A DNA stretch of 64,000 nt, taken from Leuconostoc mesenteroides subsp. mesenteroides. GTDB taxonomy: Bacteria; Bacillota; Bacilli; Lactobacillales; Lactobacillaceae. The notes beneath the pieces are model-generated. The model was not told the origin of the DNA and ran no database searches. It worked only from the letters and a program-made list of their open reading frames with translations. Of this stretch, positions 1-10,011 are shown in pieces; position 1 is the first letter of the stretch; each line of letters starts with the position of its first letter. The stretch is from NCBI GenBank assembly GCA_009676745.1, contig CP046062.1, positions 667,501 through 731,500 on the forward strand, given 5' to 3'. Made by a program: the position numbers and the translations under genes.

Positions 1-73
1 GGCCATTAGCTCAGTTGGTTAGAGCGCTGTGTTGATAACGCAGAGGTCCCAGGTTCGAGTCCTGGATGGCCCA
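1..73 (+). tRNA. tRNA-Ile (GAT anticodon), first base cut off by window edge
   Basis: The cloverleaf folds with acceptor 3' strand ATGGCCC at 66-72 and discriminator A at 73. Its partner would be GGGCCAT, of which only GGCCAT is inside the window, so one 5' base lies outside. The anticodon stem CTGTG/CGCAG encloses the loop TTGATAA, giving anticodon GAT (isoleucine). The T arm is CCAGG-TTCGAGT-CCTGG. CCA is not encoded. A terminator follows closely, so this is the last gene of its transcript; a 16S or 23S rRNA gene may lie upstream but cannot be seen. Confidence 0.95.
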
Positions 74-82
74 TTAAGAACT

Positions 83-107
83 AGGAGAGGTTTTCCTCTC
101 CTTTTTT
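83..107 (+). terminator. Rho-independent terminator after tRNA-Ile
   Basis: Perfect 8-bp stem AGGAGAGG/CCTCTCCT with a TTTT loop and a run of T residues. It sits 10 nt after the tRNA and closes that transcript. Confidence 0.9.
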
Positions 108-131
108 GTTGCCTTTTAGTAGATAATGGGT

Positions 132-361
132 TAAAATGAGAGCAATAGTTACCATAAGTAGCGCATTTTAGAAAATCATTGGTTGATGAAAAATGGTACG
201 CGTGAAACTCCAGTAACAAACTTTTAGCAGGTAATGCTGCTCGGAATCGCCGTTACCGATAATGAAGTGTTATGATTTACTTATAATCATAAAAATTGGG
301 TGGTACCACGGAAATGCGTTTTTCGTCCCTTGTTTAGCGACAAGAGAAGAACGCATTTTTT
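132..361 (+). promoter_or_regulatory. T-box riboswitch (serine) controlling serS
   Basis: The highly conserved T-box core GGGTGGTACCACG is at 298-310. A terminator stem follows, AAATGCG (312-318) pairing with CGCATTT (352-358) and a T run to about 361. Stem I can be drawn with base helix GTTAC (148-152)/GTAAC (213-217), an AAGTA motif on the 5' side (156-160) and GAAA on the 3' side, which places TCC at 209-211 followed by a purine in the specifier position. UCC is a serine codon, matching the serS gene downstream. Uncharged tRNA-Ser would favour the antiterminator. The core motif is certain; the exact specifier is inferred from the fold. Confidence 0.88.
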
Positions 362-387
362 ATTTTATGAAAAAGAGGACATATTAT

Positions 388-1695
388 ATGTTAGATATAC
401 GTTATATTCGAAAAAACAGCGCAGAAGTTAAGCAGCGTTTAGAAAATCGTGGTGTTAGCCCAGAAACAATTGACGAATTATTGGCACTTGACCAACAACG
501 ACGAGATTTGATCCAAAAAGTTGAGTCTCTCAAGGCACAACGTAATGAAGTATCAGACAAAATTGCTTTTGCTAAGCGTCAAAAAGAGGATGCTAGTCAA
601 GCAATCTTGCAAATGAAGCAAGTTGGAGCAGATATTAAGAGTCTTGATAATGAGCAAGCACTACTAGATGAACAGGTTCGAGAAATCGCTGCTCATTTAC
701 CAAATATGGCTGCCGTTGATGTACCAGTTGGTCCAGATGAATCTGCTAATGTAGAACAACGAAAGTGGGCGCCGGAGTCATATGGATCACGTCCGCACGC
801 ATTAGAAAATACACCGTGGGTTAAAGCTCATTATGAAATTGGCGAGCGGTTAGGAATACTTGACTTTGAGCGAGGTGCAAAAGTTTCAGGTGCCCGTTTC
901 TTATACTACGTTGGTGATGGAGCAAGGCTGGAACGTGCGGTATATAACTTTATGTTAGATGAACATAGGCAAGAAGGGTATACTGAAATGATTACACCGA
1001 TTGTGGTGAATGATTCAGCGATGTTCGGAACAGGACAGTACCCAAAGTTTCAAGATGATGCGTATCGTGTAGAAGGTTTGAATCAAACATATATTCCAAC
1101 AGCAGAAGTGCCTTTGACGAACTATTATTCAGGTGAAGAATTGCCGAGTGAAGACTTGCCAATCAAATTCACTGCATTGTCACCTTCTTTCCGTAAAGAA
1201 GCAGGATCAGCAGGTAAAGATACACGTGGATTAATTCGTTTGCATCAATTTAATAAGGTTGAGATGGTTAAGTTTACTAAACCAGAAGATTCTTATGAAG
1301 AGTTAGAAAAGATGACACTAGATGCGGAAAACATTTTACAAAAATTGAATTTACCTTATCATGTGATTACATTGTCAACAGGTGACATGGGATTCTCAGC
1401 AGCAAAAACATATGATATTGAAGTTTGGATGCCACAGCAAAATGTTTATCGAGAGATTTCTTCAGTATCAAATACTGAAGATTTCCAAGCCCGTCGAATG
1501 CATATTACTTATCGTGATGCAAATAATAAGTTACAACTTGTGCACACATTAAATGGTTCTGGTCTAGCAGTTGGACGAACAGTAGCGGCTATTTTAGAAA
1601 ATTATCAAAATGAAGATGGTTCAGTGACTATTCCAAAAGTTTTGCGACCTTATTTAGGCGGACAAGAGAAGCTAGAACCAACACCACATCATTAA
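388..1695 (+). CDS. serS: Serine--tRNA ligase
   Basis: Class II aminoacyl-tRNA synthetase of 435 aa that attaches serine to tRNA-Ser in the cytoplasm. The N-terminal ~105 residues are charged and helical, as in the long antiparallel coiled-coil arm that grips the tRNA-Ser variable arm. Class II motif 2 is seen around R269 (FRKEAGSAG) and motif 3 around residue 390 (GSGLAVGRT). An in-frame reading extends upstream through the T-box, but the ATG at 388 is preceded by AAGAGGA at suitable spacing and gives the family's normal length, so it is chosen. Expression is controlled by the serine T-box directly upstream. Confidence 0.97.
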   Translation: MLDIRYIRKNSAEVKQRLENRGVSPETIDELLALDQQRRDLIQKVESLKAQRNEVSDKIAFAKRQKEDASQAILQMKQVGADIKSLDNEQALLDEQVREIAAHLPNMAAVDVPVGPDESANVEQRKWAPESYGSRPHALENTPWVKAHYEIGERLGILDFERGAKVSGARFLYYVGDGARLERAVYNFMLDEHRQEGYTEMITPIVVNDSAMFGTGQYPKFQDDAYRVEGLNQTYIPTAEVPLTNYYSGEELPSEDLPIKFTALSPSFRKEAGSAGKDTRGLIRLHQFNKVEMVKFTKPEDSYEELEKMTLDAENILQKLNLPYHVITLSTGDMGFSAAKTYDIEVWMPQQNVYREISSVSNTEDFQARRMHITYRDANNKLQLVHTLNGSGLAVGRTVAAILENYQNEDGSVTIPKVLRPYLGGQEKLEPTPHH

Positions 1696-1730
1696 TTCAA
1701 AGGAAGGGTCTATATTTTGGGCTCTTTTTT

Positions 1731-1739
1731 TGGTATAAT
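1731..1739 (+). promoter_or_regulatory. Extended -10 promoter for secA
   Basis: TGG-TATAAT with the TATAAT hexamer at 1734-1739, about 90 nt before the chosen secA start. No good -35 box is seen at 16-18 nt, which is acceptable for an extended -10 element. No clear terminator separates it from serS. Confidence 0.45.
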
Positions 1740-1830
1740 TAAACATATAATACACTTATTTTGCAGTAATATACAAAAAATAGATTTCAGAGGAGAAATG
1801 GGCGAACTTAATACTCGCGCGTTAAAAGTA

Positions 1831-4242
1831 ATGGCCAATCCAATACGTAAATTAGTTGATAATTCAAAGCAACAACTAAAGAAATTAAATAAAATTGCCG
1901 ATCAAGTCGAAAGCTATGCAGACACAATGGCTAGCATGTCAGATAGTGAGTTACAGGCTAAAACTGGAGAATTCAAGTCGAAAATTGCTGATACAATTGA
2001 TAGTATTGAAGATAAGGACAAGCAAAATAAGGCTTTGGCAAAAGTTTTAGATGAGCTTTTACCAGAAGCCTTTGCAGTAGCACGGGAGGGAGCTAAACGA
2101 GTTCTTGGTTTGTATCCTTTCCATGTTCAAATCATGGGGTCCATTGTATTACACGGTGGTAATTTAGCCGAAATGCGTACAGGTGAAGGAAAAACCTTGA
2201 CAGCAACGATGGCAGTTTATTTAAATGCGTTATCAGGTCGTGGTGTACATGTCGTTACGGTGAACGATTATTTATCTGCTCGAGATGCTGAACAAATGGG
2301 TCAATTGTATAATTGGCTTGGATTGACAGTTGGTGTCAATGTTGGTGATGCACCGGCAGAAGAAAAGCGTGCTGCTTATAACGCTGATATCACTTATTCT
2401 ACCAACTTTAATATCGGCTTTGACTATCTGCGTGACAATATGGTACGACGAGCGGATGAGCGTGTGATGCAACGTGGACTGAACTTTGCCCTTATCGATG
2501 AAGCAGATTCAATTTTGATTGATACAGCACGTACACCGTTGATTATTTCCGGACCTGGTTCTGGCGTCTCACAACTCTATGCTCGTGCTGACCGTTTCGT
2601 GAAAACTTTGCAACGTGATGAGGACTTTAAGGTTGACGAAGAAGCTAAGGCAACTTTGTTAACATCTGAAGGAATTCATAAAGGCGAAATATTCTTTAAC
2701 TTGGATAACTTGTATGATGCCGATGATACAGCTTTAACGCATCATATTGACCAAGCCTTACGGGCTAATTTTAACTATATCAAAGATAAAGATTACGTCG
2801 TTCAAGATGGCGAGATTAAGTTGATTGATCAGTCAACAGGCCGTATTTCTGAAGGCACACGTTTATCAGACGGTTTACACCAAGCAATTGAAGCTAAAGA
2901 AAACGTCGAGATTCAAGAAGAAAATAAATCAATGGCACAAATTACTTATCAAAATTTGTTCCGTATGTATAAAAAACTTTCAGGCATGACTGGAACTGCT
3001 AAAACTGAGGAAGAAGAATTACGTGAAATTTACAATATGGAAGTAATCAGCATTCCTACGAATCGTCCTGTTAGACGTGTGGATAAACCTGATTTGCTTT
3101 ATACGTCTATTCGTGCCAAGTATAATGCGGTTGTAAAATTGATTGTTGAGTTGCATGAAAAGGGACAACCTATTTTAATTGGTACGGGATCTGTCGAAGA
3201 TTCAGAATTATTATCAAAAATTTTGATGACAAAGAATTTGCCTCATAATGTTTTAAATGCTAAAAACAATGCTAAGGAAGCTGAAATCATTGCGAATGCT
3301 GGACAGCGTGGTGCAATAACAGTAGCTACAAATATGGCAGGTCGTGGAACAGATATCAAACTTGGACCTGGCGTTGCAGAACTTGGTGGGTTAGTTGTTA
3401 TTGCTACAGAACGTCATGAGTCACGTCGTATTGATAATCAGTTGCGTGGTCGTGCAGGTCGTCAGGGCGATGAAGGCTTTTCACAATTCTTTCTTTCATT
3501 AGAAGACGATTTGATGATTCGGTTTGGTGCTGAACGTGTCCGCTTGATGATGCAGAGAATGAATCTAGATGAAGATACAGTGATTACCAACGGATTTATT
3601 ACTCGTTCTGTCGAATCAGCTCAAAAGCGTGTTGAAGGAAACAACTACGATACACGTAAAAATGTTTTACAGTACGATGATGTTGTACGTGAACAGCGTG
3701 AATTGATTTATCATGAACGTGATATTGTCATTGATGAATCAGAGTCATTGGAATGGGTATTGATGCCAATGGTTGAACGTACAATTAACCGTGTCGTGGA
3801 TGCTCAAACGAAAGAGAAAAAGTCTTCCGATTGGAATCTACCACAAATTGTTGCTTTTGTTGGTAATGCTCTAGCGCATGATGATGCCGTTACAGTGCAA
3901 CAGCTGCAGGGATTAACTCGTGATGAAATTAAAGCAAAATTATTAGAGCTAGCAAAGTCGAATTATAAAGAAAAGCAAAGCCAGCTTTATGATCCAGAAC
4001 AAATGTTAGAGTTCGAGAAAGTTGTTATTTTGAGAGCTGTTGATCAACACTGGACAGATCATATCGATTCTCTTGATCGCTTGCGTCAAGGTGTTGGTTT
4101 ACGTGGATATGGACAATTAAATCCGCTCATCGAATACCAAAGTGAAGCGTTTGCAAACTTCCAAAAGATGATTGCAGATGTTGAATATGACACAACACGT
4201 ACATTTATGAAAGCTGAAATTCGTCAGAATTTACGTTCTTAA
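1831..4242 (+). CDS. secA: Preprotein translocase ATPase SecA
   Basis: Motor ATPase that drives unfolded preproteins through SecYEG. Walker A (TGEGKT) lies near residue 118, the DEAD-type Walker B (IDEADS) follows, and the helicase-like second nucleotide fold contains GRAGRQGD. From the ATG at 1831 (MANPIRKLV) the protein has 803 aa. An in-frame ATG at 1798 has AGGAGA only 1-2 nt before it, too close for a normal site, while 1831 has no good ribosome binding site, so the start is uncertain by 11 codons. The protein ends at [15 protein letters not shown], so the C-terminal linker and Cys-rich zinc domain found in B. subtilis and E. coli SecA are absent. Confidence 0.96.
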   Translation: MANPIRKLVDNSKQQLKKLNKIADQVESYADTMASMSDSELQAKTGEFKSKIADTIDSIEDKDKQNKALAKVLDELLPEAFAVAREGAKRVLGLYPFHVQIMGSIVLHGGNLAEMRTGEGKTLTATMAVYLNALSGRGVHVVTVNDYLSARDAEQMGQLYNWLGLTVGVNVGDAPAEEKRAAYNADITYSTNFNIGFDYLRDNMVRRADERVMQRGLNFALIDEADSILIDTARTPLIISGPGSGVSQLYARADRFVKTLQRDEDFKVDEEAKATLLTSEGIHKGEIFFNLDNLYDADDTALTHHIDQALRANFNYIKDKDYVVQDGEIKLIDQSTGRISEGTRLSDGLHQAIEAKENVEIQEENKSMAQITYQNLFRMYKKLSGMTGTAKTEEEELREIYNMEVISIPTNRPVRRVDKPDLLYTSIRAKYNAVVKLIVELHEKGQPILIGTGSVEDSELLSKILMTKNLPHNVLNAKNNAKEAEIIANAGQRGAITVATNMAGRGTDIKLGPGVAELGGLVVIATERHESRRIDNQLRGRAGRQGDEGFSQFFLSLEDDLMIRFGAERVRLMMQRMNLDEDTVITNGFITRSVESAQKRVEGNNYDTRKNVLQYDDVVREQRELIYHERDIVIDESESLEWVLMPMVERTINRVVDAQTKEKKSSDWNLPQIVAFVGNALAHDDAVTVQQLQGLTRDEIKAKLLELAKSNYKEKQSQLYDPEQMLEFEKVVILRAVDQHWTDHIDSLDRLRQGVGLRGYGQLNPLIEYQSEAFANFQKMIADVEYDTTRTFMKAEIRQNLRS

Positions 4243-4248
4243 TATACA

Positions 4249-4279
4249 AATAAAAGCGAACTTTGTTCGTTTTTATTTT
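4249..4279 (+). terminator. Terminator between secA and prfB
   Basis: AAATAAAAGCGAAC pairs with GTTCGTTTTTATTT across a TTT loop. It ends directly before the prfB ribosome binding site AAAGGA (4281-4286), so it may act as an attenuator rather than a full stop, since no separate prfB promoter is obvious. Confidence 0.7.
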
Positions 4280-4292
4280 GAAAGGAATCAAT

Positions 4293-5411
4293 ATGGAAAT
4301 TATCGATGCAAAGCATGCCGTTAGTGATATGCAGGAGAATATCGAACGTTTTCGCGGAACGCTCGATATGGAAGCACTTACGGAAGAAATTGCTGATTAT
4401 GAAAATCGTATGACAGAACCCGATTTTTGGAATGACAATGAAAAAGCACAAAAGGTTATTGAAGAAAATAATGTTTTAAAAAATCGTCGTGATTCATTCT
4501 TAAATTTAACAAATCAAGTTGAAGAATTAGAATTATTAATAGAAATGGCTGTAGAAGATCCTGAGGATGAAGACACGCTTGGTGAACTTGAATCAGGGGT
4601 TGCAAAAGCACAAAAAGATATTGATGCTTATAATTTAGAGCAACTATTAACTGAGCCGTATGATGCCAATAATGCTATTCTAGAAGTCCATCCAGGATCT
4701 GGCGGTACTGAGTCGACAGACTGGGGTGCTAACCTGTATCGCATGTATACGCGATGGGCACAACAACATGATTTTCAAGTTGAAACTTTAGATTATCATG
4801 CAGGTGATGAAGCGGGTATTGATAGTGCAACGATTAAAGTAACGGGACATAATGCCTATGGATTTTTACGGAGCGAAAAAGGTGTACATCGTTTCGTCAG
4901 AATTTCTCCTTTTGACAGTGCTGGTCGGCGTCATACGAGTTTCGTATCAGTTGATGTAATGCCTGAACTAGATGATTCGATTGAGGTTGAGGTACGTGAC
5001 GATGATGTTAAGATGGACGTGTTCCGTTCTGGTGGTGCCGGTGGACAAAACGTCAACAAAGTTTCAACAGGTGTTCGTCTAACACATGAACCTACTGGAA
5101 TTGTTGTTTCATCAACTGTAGAGCGTACTCAGTATGGTAACCGTGATTATGCTATGCGTCTGTTAAAAAGTAAACTATACCAGCTCGAGTTAGAGAAAAA
5201 AGAGGCTGAGCGTGCAGCGCTAACAGGTGAAAAAATGGAAAATGGTTGGGGATCGCAGATTCGCTCTTACGTTTTGCACCCCTATCAAATGGTTAAGGAT
5301 CATCGAACAAATTATGAAACTAACCAACCACAAGCAGTTTTAGATGGTGATTTAGATCCTTTCATCAATGCATATTTACAGTGGCAGTTGTCGCTTAAAA
5401 ATCCTAACTAA
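4293..5411 (+). CDS. prfB: Peptide chain release factor 2
   Basis: RF2, 372 aa, recognises UGA/UAA stop codons and triggers peptide release on the ribosome. The GGQ catalytic motif ([10 protein letters not shown]) and the SPF stop-recognition tripeptide ([11 protein letters not shown]) are both present. The ATG at 4293 follows AAAGGA with normal spacing. In most bacteria prfB needs a +1 programmed frameshift at an in-frame UGA around codon 25. Here the equivalent region reads [10 protein letters not shown] in one open frame (CTC GAT, no CTTTGAC slippery stop), so the autoregulatory frameshift is lost. secA lies upstream, as in many Firmicutes. Confidence 0.96.
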   Translation: MEIIDAKHAVSDMQENIERFRGTLDMEALTEEIADYENRMTEPDFWNDNEKAQKVIEENNVLKNRRDSFLNLTNQVEELELLIEMAVEDPEDEDTLGELESGVAKAQKDIDAYNLEQLLTEPYDANNAILEVHPGSGGTESTDWGANLYRMYTRWAQQHDFQVETLDYHAGDEAGIDSATIKVTGHNAYGFLRSEKGVHRFVRISPFDSAGRRHTSFVSVDVMPELDDSIEVEVRDDDVKMDVFRSGGAGGQNVNKVSTGVRLTHEPTGIVVSSTVERTQYGNRDYAMRLLKSKLYQLELEKKEAERAALTGEKMENGWGSQIRSYVLHPYQMVKDHRTNYETNQPQAVLDGDLDPFINAYLQWQLSLKNPN

Positions 5412-5416
5412 TACCT

Positions 5417-5444
5417 AGTCGAAACAGTACTGTTTCGACTTTTT
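5417..5444 (+). terminator. Terminator after prfB
   Basis: Ten-bp stem AGTCGAAACA/TGTTTCGACT with loop GTAC and TTTT tail, 6 nt after the prfB stop codon. Confidence 0.88.
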
Positions 5445-5480
5445 AAATTGTATAAGTATAGATAGAGTAAACAAAAATAT

Positions 5481-5509
5481 TTCCTAATAAATGTTTAATA
5501 GGTTATAAT
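5481..5509 (+). promoter_or_regulatory. Putative promoter for clpC
   Basis: TATAAT at 5504-5509 with a weak -35 (TTCCTA, 5481-5486) at 17 nt spacing. No heptad repeat of the CtsR operator type (GGTCAAA) is visible between this promoter and the gene, so the stress control usual for clp genes is not evident here. Confidence 0.5.
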
Positions 5510-5554
5510 ATAAGTCAATAAAGACGTAGGCAGCCTAATTTTAAGGAGGCAAGC

Positions 5555-8035
5555 ATGGATAATAATTATACACCAAGTGCGCAGAATGTATTAGTTCTGG
5601 CACAGGAACAAGCAAAGTATTTTAAGCACCAAGCTGTGGGAACAGAGCATCTTTTACTCGCCCTGGCAATAGAAAAAGAAGGCATTGCTAGTAAGATATT
5701 AGGCCAATTTAATGTTATGGATGATGATATTCGTGAAGAAATAGAACACTTTACAGGATATGGTATCACTAGTCGTTATGATAAAAATAGCTATTTACCT
5801 TATTCACCAAAAGCGGCGGATATTTTACATCAAGCGAATGAAGAGTTACGCGCTTTAGCACAATCAAAAGTTGGAACAGAGCATATTTTATTATCTTTAT
5901 TACAAGATGAAAGTATACTATCTTCGCGAATTTTACTAGCATTAGATGTTAATTTGCAAGATATGCGCCGTGCACTTCTTAGGAAATTAGGCATTACTGA
6001 CGTACGGAAGCAGATGAAACAACAGGAGAAGCAGCAAGCATCAGCAGGAACACCTACGCTAGATGGATTGGCACGTGATTTGACTCAAATGGCGCGAGAC
6101 AACAAAATCGATCCAGTAATCGGCCGTCCAAAAGAGGTTCGCCGCGTTATACAAATATTATCTAGGCGGACAAAAAATAATCCTGTGTTAATCGGAGAGC
6201 CTGGTGTTGGGAAAACAGCCATTGCTGAGGGTTTGGCACAAAAAATTGTAGATAATGAAGTCCCAGAAAACTTAGCCAAGAAACGTTTGATGGCATTAGA
6301 TATGGGTTCACTGGTTGCAGGTACAAAATATCGTGGTGAATTTGAAGACAGATTAAAAAAAATCATTGAAGAAATTTACAATGATGGTGAGGTTATTTTG
6401 TTTATCGATGAGTTGCACACATTAATTGGTGCTGGTGGAGCTGAAGGTGCTATTGATGCATCGAATATTTTAAAGCCAGCGCTAGCGCGTGGTGAGCTGC
6501 AGACTTTGGGTGCTACAACATTTGATGAGTATCAAAAATATGTTGAATCTGATGCCGCGCTAGAGCGGCGCTTTGCATCAGTCACAGTTGATGAGCCGTC
6601 CCAAGATGACGCTATCGCTATTTTGAAAGGCATTCGCCCTCATTTTGAGCAACATCATCAAGTTCAGATTGATGATACGGCTATTGAAGCGGCTGTAAAA
6701 CTCTCGGCTCGGTATATTTCAGATAGGTTTTTGCCTGATAAAGCTATTGACTTGATGGATGAAGCTGGGGCGAAAGTGCGTATCGACACCGATGGAAAGA
6801 CGACACCAATATCGAAAGCTAAGGCCCGTTTTGCAGAAGTTCAAGCAGAAAAAGAAGCTGCTATTACGTCATTAGACTTTGAAAAAGCAGCCCAGTTGCG
6901 CACTGAAGAGATGAAGTTGAAGCAGAAACTGGCAAAGTCAGAAGCTAAAAATACTCAAAATAGCCAAAAAGAAAATGCTGAACGATATTCGATTCATGTT
7001 ACAGAAGAAGATATTGCTGAGGTTATTTCGCAACAAACAGGTGTGCCTGTTATGCAAATGGAAAAAAATGAGCAGAAACGTTTAGTCAATTTGGAGTCAG
7101 TTTTGGGACGTCGCGTTATTGGACAAAAAACGGCCATATCTGCAGTGGCTAGAGCAATTCGTCGTGCGCGTTCTGGATTAAAAGATCCTAGTCGCCCGAT
7201 TGGTACATTCATGTTCTTGGGACCAACTGGTGTTGGAAAGACTGAACTAGCTAAAGCATTAGCTGAAGCCATATTTGGTAGTGAGGATAACTTGATTCGT
7301 ATCGATATGTCGGAGTATCAAGAACGTTGGTCATCCAGCCGTTTGATAGGTTCAGCACCTGGATATGTTGGTTATGACGAAGGTGGTCAATTAACGGAGC
7401 AGGTTCGTAATCACCCGTATTCTGTTGTCTTATTGGATGAGGCGGAAAAAGCGCACCAAGATATCTTTAATTTAATGTTACAGGTGTTTGATGATGGGTA
7501 TTTAACGGATTCAAAAGGACGAAAAGTTGATTTTAAAAATACAATCATCATTATGACTTCCAATCTTGGTGCAACACGATTACGTGATGAAAAATCGGTT
7601 GGCTTTGGTGCGGTTGATTTGAAGGACAATCATGAAGCAGTAGCTGAAAAAATACGGGAAACGTTAAAAGAAACATTCAGACCAGAGTTTATTAACCGGT
7701 TAGACGAAGCTATCGTGTTTGAAAGTTTGACAAAATCTGAACTGCATGAAATTGTGAAACTAATGAGTCGTTCAGTTCTACAGCGTGTGGCTGAACAAGG
7801 TATCAGTGTTAAGATAACACCCGCAGCAATTGATGTAGTAGCTTCGGCGGGATTTGATCCTGAATATGGTGCACGCCCAATTAGACGTGCACTTCAAACT
7901 AAAGTTGAAGATGCTTTAAGTGAGGAACTACTGCGCGGTAATATAACGACTGATGACGCGGTAACGATTGGTGCTAAAAATGGTGAAATCAGAATTAGCA
8001 CAAAGCCATTAAAAAAAGATACGACAAAATCGTAA
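5555..8035 (+). CDS. clpC: ATP-dependent Clp protease ATP-binding subunit ClpC
   Basis: HSP100/Clp AAA+ unfoldase of 826 aa that feeds proteins to ClpP. Two Clp-N repeats cover about residues 1-145. The first AAA+ module has Walker [10 protein letters not shown], a mid-region UVR-like segment ([17 protein letters not shown]) follows, and the second AAA+ module has GPTGVGKTE with Walker [11 protein letters not shown]. The UVR segment between the AAA modules is typical of ClpC rather than ClpB or ClpE. AAGGAGG lies 5 nt before the ATG. It is a monocistronic unit: ctsR, mcsA and mcsB, which precede clpC in Bacillus, are not next to it. Confidence 0.94.
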   Translation: MDNNYTPSAQNVLVLAQEQAKYFKHQAVGTEHLLLALAIEKEGIASKILGQFNVMDDDIREEIEHFTGYGITSRYDKNSYLPYSPKAADILHQANEELRALAQSKVGTEHILLSLLQDESILSSRILLALDVNLQDMRRALLRKLGITDVRKQMKQQEKQQASAGTPTLDGLARDLTQMARDNKIDPVIGRPKEVRRVIQILSRRTKNNPVLIGEPGVGKTAIAEGLAQKIVDNEVPENLAKKRLMALDMGSLVAGTKYRGEFEDRLKKIIEEIYNDGEVILFIDELHTLIGAGGAEGAIDASNILKPALARGELQTLGATTFDEYQKYVESDAALERRFASVTVDEPSQDDAIAILKGIRPHFEQHHQVQIDDTAIEAAVKLSARYISDRFLPDKAIDLMDEAGAKVRIDTDGKTTPISKAKARFAEVQAEKEAAITSLDFEKAAQLRTEEMKLKQKLAKSEAKNTQNSQKENAERYSIHVTEEDIAEVISQQTGVPVMQMEKNEQKRLVNLESVLGRRVIGQKTAISAVARAIRRARSGLKDPSRPIGTFMFLGPTGVGKTELAKALAEAIFGSEDNLIRIDMSEYQERWSSSRLIGSAPGYVGYDEGGQLTEQVRNHPYSVVLLDEAEKAHQDIFNLMLQVFDDGYLTDSKGRKVDFKNTIIIMTSNLGATRLRDEKSVGFGAVDLKDNHEAVAEKIRETLKETFRPEFINRLDEAIVFESLTKSELHEIVKLMSRSVLQRVAEQGISVKITPAAIDVVASAGFDPEYGARPIRRALQTKVEDALSEELLRGNITTDDAVTIGAKNGEIRISTKPLKKDTTKS

Positions 8036-8039
8036 GCTT

Positions 8040-8699
8040 TTAAAGCAAAAATAATAGATAAAGATTAGTGATTACCCAACCACCGCTCAAAAACGGTACA
8101 AAAGGTAATCTTTTTTGTTGTGAGCATAATAGATAGAGTAAAGCCAGGCAACAACTGATGAATAAAGTACAAGCAAAAATAATAGGTGTACTTGATAGTA
8201 CTAAAATCAGTAGTACAGGTATATCGCCACTGCCCAATGCGTGTCGTTGTTTGACAAGAATTAGGGATAAAAGAAAAATGAAAACGGCTAGAAATAGATG
8301 TGCGGTATCATGATGAAGTACAAATAGATAGCCTATCCAAGGTAATAAAATATTCACGTGTATACGTTGTTTTGAACAGTCTTCTAAGGACAAAAATAAT
8401 AATAAAATTCCTGTAATCCAAGTTATAGGTGTAGTCCATAAGAATGTGCCGATTAAAATGTAAGATAATTCGAAAATAGTATAGTAGCGACCGAAAGGTA
8501 TATCGCAATAGCGGCATTTATTGCGTAAAACACATGCCGAAATAACTGGTATAATATCAAACCAAGCTAAATGATGGCCACAATAAAAACAAAAAGAGCG
8601 TTTTATGCTGAGGGGGACACCGTTGGATAACCGATCCGCAGCGCATATAACAGTTGAGATAATAATGCTATTAAATAAAAAAATAAAAATCTTTTCCAT
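8040..8699 (-). CDS. comC: Prepilin peptidase (A24 family, ComC-like)
   Basis: Membrane aspartyl protease of 219 aa that cleaves and methylates type IV prepilin-like proteins such as ComGC, needed for the DNA-uptake pseudopilus. Two CxxC pairs (C37/C40 and C62/C65) form the cytoplasmic zinc-binding loop typical of bifunctional family members. The catalytic aspartates are expected in LEDCSKQ and in GSGDIP, the latter matching the GxGD motif. Several hydrophobic segments cover the rest. It converges on clpC with a gap of only 4 bp. Together with comFA and comFC at 49-51 kb it suggests inherited competence machinery; whether the cell is transformable is not shown. Confidence 0.88.
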   Translation of the reverse strand: MEKIFIFLFNSIIISTVICAADRLSNGVPLSIKRSFCFYCGHHLAWFDIIPVISACVLRNKCRYCDIPFGRYYTIFELSYILIGTFLWTTPITWITGILLLFLSLEDCSKQRIHVNILLPWIGYLFVLHHDTAHLFLAVFIFLLSLILVKQRHALGSGDIPVLLILVLSSTPIIFACTLFISCCLALLYLLCSQQKRLPFVPFLSGGWVITNLYLLFLL

Positions 8700-8759
8700 A
8701 ACTTATCGTACGTTATAGAAAAGATTTTTTCATGTCACATGAAAAGTTGTTAAAATCTA

Positions 8760-8787
8760 TTGACAATACGGCTCAAAATGGTATTAT
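8760..8787 (+). promoter_or_regulatory. Promoter of the str operon
   Basis: Consensus -35 TTGACA (8760-8765) and -10 TATTAT (8782-8787) at 16 nt spacing. It directs transcription into an about 155-nt leader before rpsL. Confidence 0.8.
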
Positions 8788-8806
8788 ATTGAACGTGCTT
8801 TTGAGT

Positions 8807-8870
8807 AATCTGTTCTGTGACATCGTCACACTGTGCTGAACGGCGCTGTAAAGGCAATTGTCAGCAGATT
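8807..8870 (+). ncRNA. Structured leader of the rpsL operon (possible r-protein binding element)
   Basis: The leader can fold as a three-way junction: AATC (8807-8810) with GATT (8867-8870), hairpin GTGAC-ATC-GTCAC (8817-8829), and TGCTGA (8834-8839) with TCAGCA (8861-8866). The arms are seen directly; a regulatory role, such as feedback by S12 or S7, is inference from the position. I do not recognise it as a named leader family. Confidence 0.45.
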
Positions 8871-8951
8871 TTCAGTGTTGTGATTTTTGAAAATATAAAA
8901 ATGATACACCTGGAACTGTGAAATTAATGAAAATTTAAAGGAGACTGTAGC

Positions 8952-9365
8952 ATGCCTACAATTAACCAACTGGTTCGTAAGCCACGTAAGTCAAAGGTTT
9001 CTAAGTCAAAATCACCTGCTTTGAACTTTGGCTACAACTCAATGAAGAAGAAGGCAACTAACAATGCTGCACCACAAAAGCGTGGTGTTGCTACTCGTGT
9101 CGGAACGATGACACCTAAGAAGCCTAACTCAGCTTTGCGTAAGTACGCCCGTGTGCGTCTTTCAAACTTATATGAAGTAACTGCATATATTCCAGGTATT
9201 GGACACAACTTGCAAGAACACTCTGTTGTTTTGATTCGTGGTGGCCGTGTTAAGGATTTGCCTGGTGTACGTTATCACATTATCCGTGGAGCTTTGGATA
9301 CTGCGGGCGTTGATGGTCGTATGACTTCACGTTCAAAGTATGGCACAAAGGCACCAAAGAAGTAA
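8952..9365 (+). CDS. rpsL: 30S ribosomal protein S12
   Basis: S12, 137 aa, lines the decoding centre and helps control translational accuracy. K56 (in [11 protein letters not shown]) and K101 (in [12 protein letters not shown]) are both lysine, the wild-type state at the two classical streptomycin-resistance positions, so this allele predicts streptomycin sensitivity at S12. AAGGAGA precedes the ATG. It is the first gene of rpsL-rpsG-fusA and is followed 15 nt later by rpsG. Confidence 0.98.
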   Translation: MPTINQLVRKPRKSKVSKSKSPALNFGYNSMKKKATNNAAPQKRGVATRVGTMTPKKPNSALRKYARVRLSNLYEVTAYIPGIGHNLQEHSVVLIRGGRVKDLPGVRYHIIRGALDTAGVDGRMTSRSKYGTKAPKK

Positions 9366-9380
9366 GAAGGAGACTGACTA

Positions 9381-9851
9381 ATGCCACGTAAAGGTTATAC
9401 TAAGCGTCAGGAAATTTTACCTGACCCAATTTACAATTCAAAGCTAGTTTCACGTTTGATCAACAAGTTGATGCTTGATGGTAAGCGTGGTACAGCTTCA
9501 ACAATTTTGTACGATGCTTTTGATCGTATCAAAGAAGCAACTGGTAACGATCCATTGGAAGTTTTCGAACAAGCTATGGAAAATATCATGCCAGTATTGG
9601 AAGTTAAGGCTCGCCGTGTTGGTGGTTCTAACTACCAAGTGCCAATTGAAGTTCGTCCAGATCGTCGTTCAACTTTGGGACTTCGCTGGTTAGTTAACTA
9701 CTCACGTTTGCGTAACGAACATACAATGGATGAACGTTTAGCTAAAGAAATCATGGATGCTGCCAATGATACAGGTGCATCTGTGAAGAAGCGTGAAGAT
9801 ACACACAAGATGGCTGAAGCGAACCGTGCATTTGCACACTACCGTTGGTAA
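9381..9851 (+). CDS. rpsG: 30S ribosomal protein S7
   Basis: S7, 156 aa, nucleates assembly of the 3' major (head) domain of 16S rRNA and sits at the E site. The start [16 protein letters not shown] and the end [15 protein letters not shown] are characteristic. AAGGAGA is well placed before the ATG. In E. coli S7 is the autogenous regulator of the str operon; here no strong structure lies between rpsL and rpsG (15 nt), but two hairpins lie just after rpsG. Confidence 0.98.
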   Translation: MPRKGYTKRQEILPDPIYNSKLVSRLINKLMLDGKRGTASTILYDAFDRIKEATGNDPLEVFEQAMENIMPVLEVKARRVGGSNYQVPIEVRPDRRSTLGLRWLVNYSRLRNEHTMDERLAKEIMDAANDTGASVKKREDTHKMAEANRAFAHYRW

Positions 9852-9916
9852 ATATTTAATACTGAGGTTAGTAGAACATACAACCCTTGGTATGCAGATA
9901 GTGTACAATTGTCATA

Positions 9917-9945
9917 GATGGTGTTTGTCACACGCAAGCACCATC
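9917..9945 (+). promoter_or_regulatory. 11-bp hairpin between rpsG and fusA
   Basis: GATGGTGTTTG pairs with CAAGCACCATC (one G-T wobble) around a 7-nt loop. It stands directly before a terminator-like hairpin. The pair may act as an attenuator or a transcript-processing site; function is inferred. Confidence 0.55.
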
Positions 9946-9976
9946 AAAAAGCGAACACAAATATGTGTCGCTTTTT
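9946..9976 (+). terminator. Terminator-like hairpin upstream of fusA
   Basis: AAAAAGCGA-ACACA pairs with TGTGT-CGCTTTTT (one bulged A), ending in five T. I found no convincing promoter between it and fusA, so fusA probably depends on readthrough, which would lower fusA expression relative to rpsL-rpsG. Confidence 0.7.
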
Positions 9977-10011
9977 GTTGCATATAGAACTAAACCAGGA
10001 GATAACTCACA

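Noticed and set aside
19..219. Minus-strand reading frame over the tRNA-Ile and its terminator
   Set aside because: It is the complement of the tRNA and the T-box leader, has no ribosome binding site, and the PSRTRTWDL-type peptide is a well-known tRNA artefact.
5445..5554. CtsR operator upstream of clpC
   Set aside because: No tandem GGTCAAA heptads; AAGTCAATAAAGACG matches too poorly.
9887..9909. TTGGTA and TACAAT as a fusA promoter
   Set aside because: Spacing is 11 nt and a terminator-like hairpin lies downstream.
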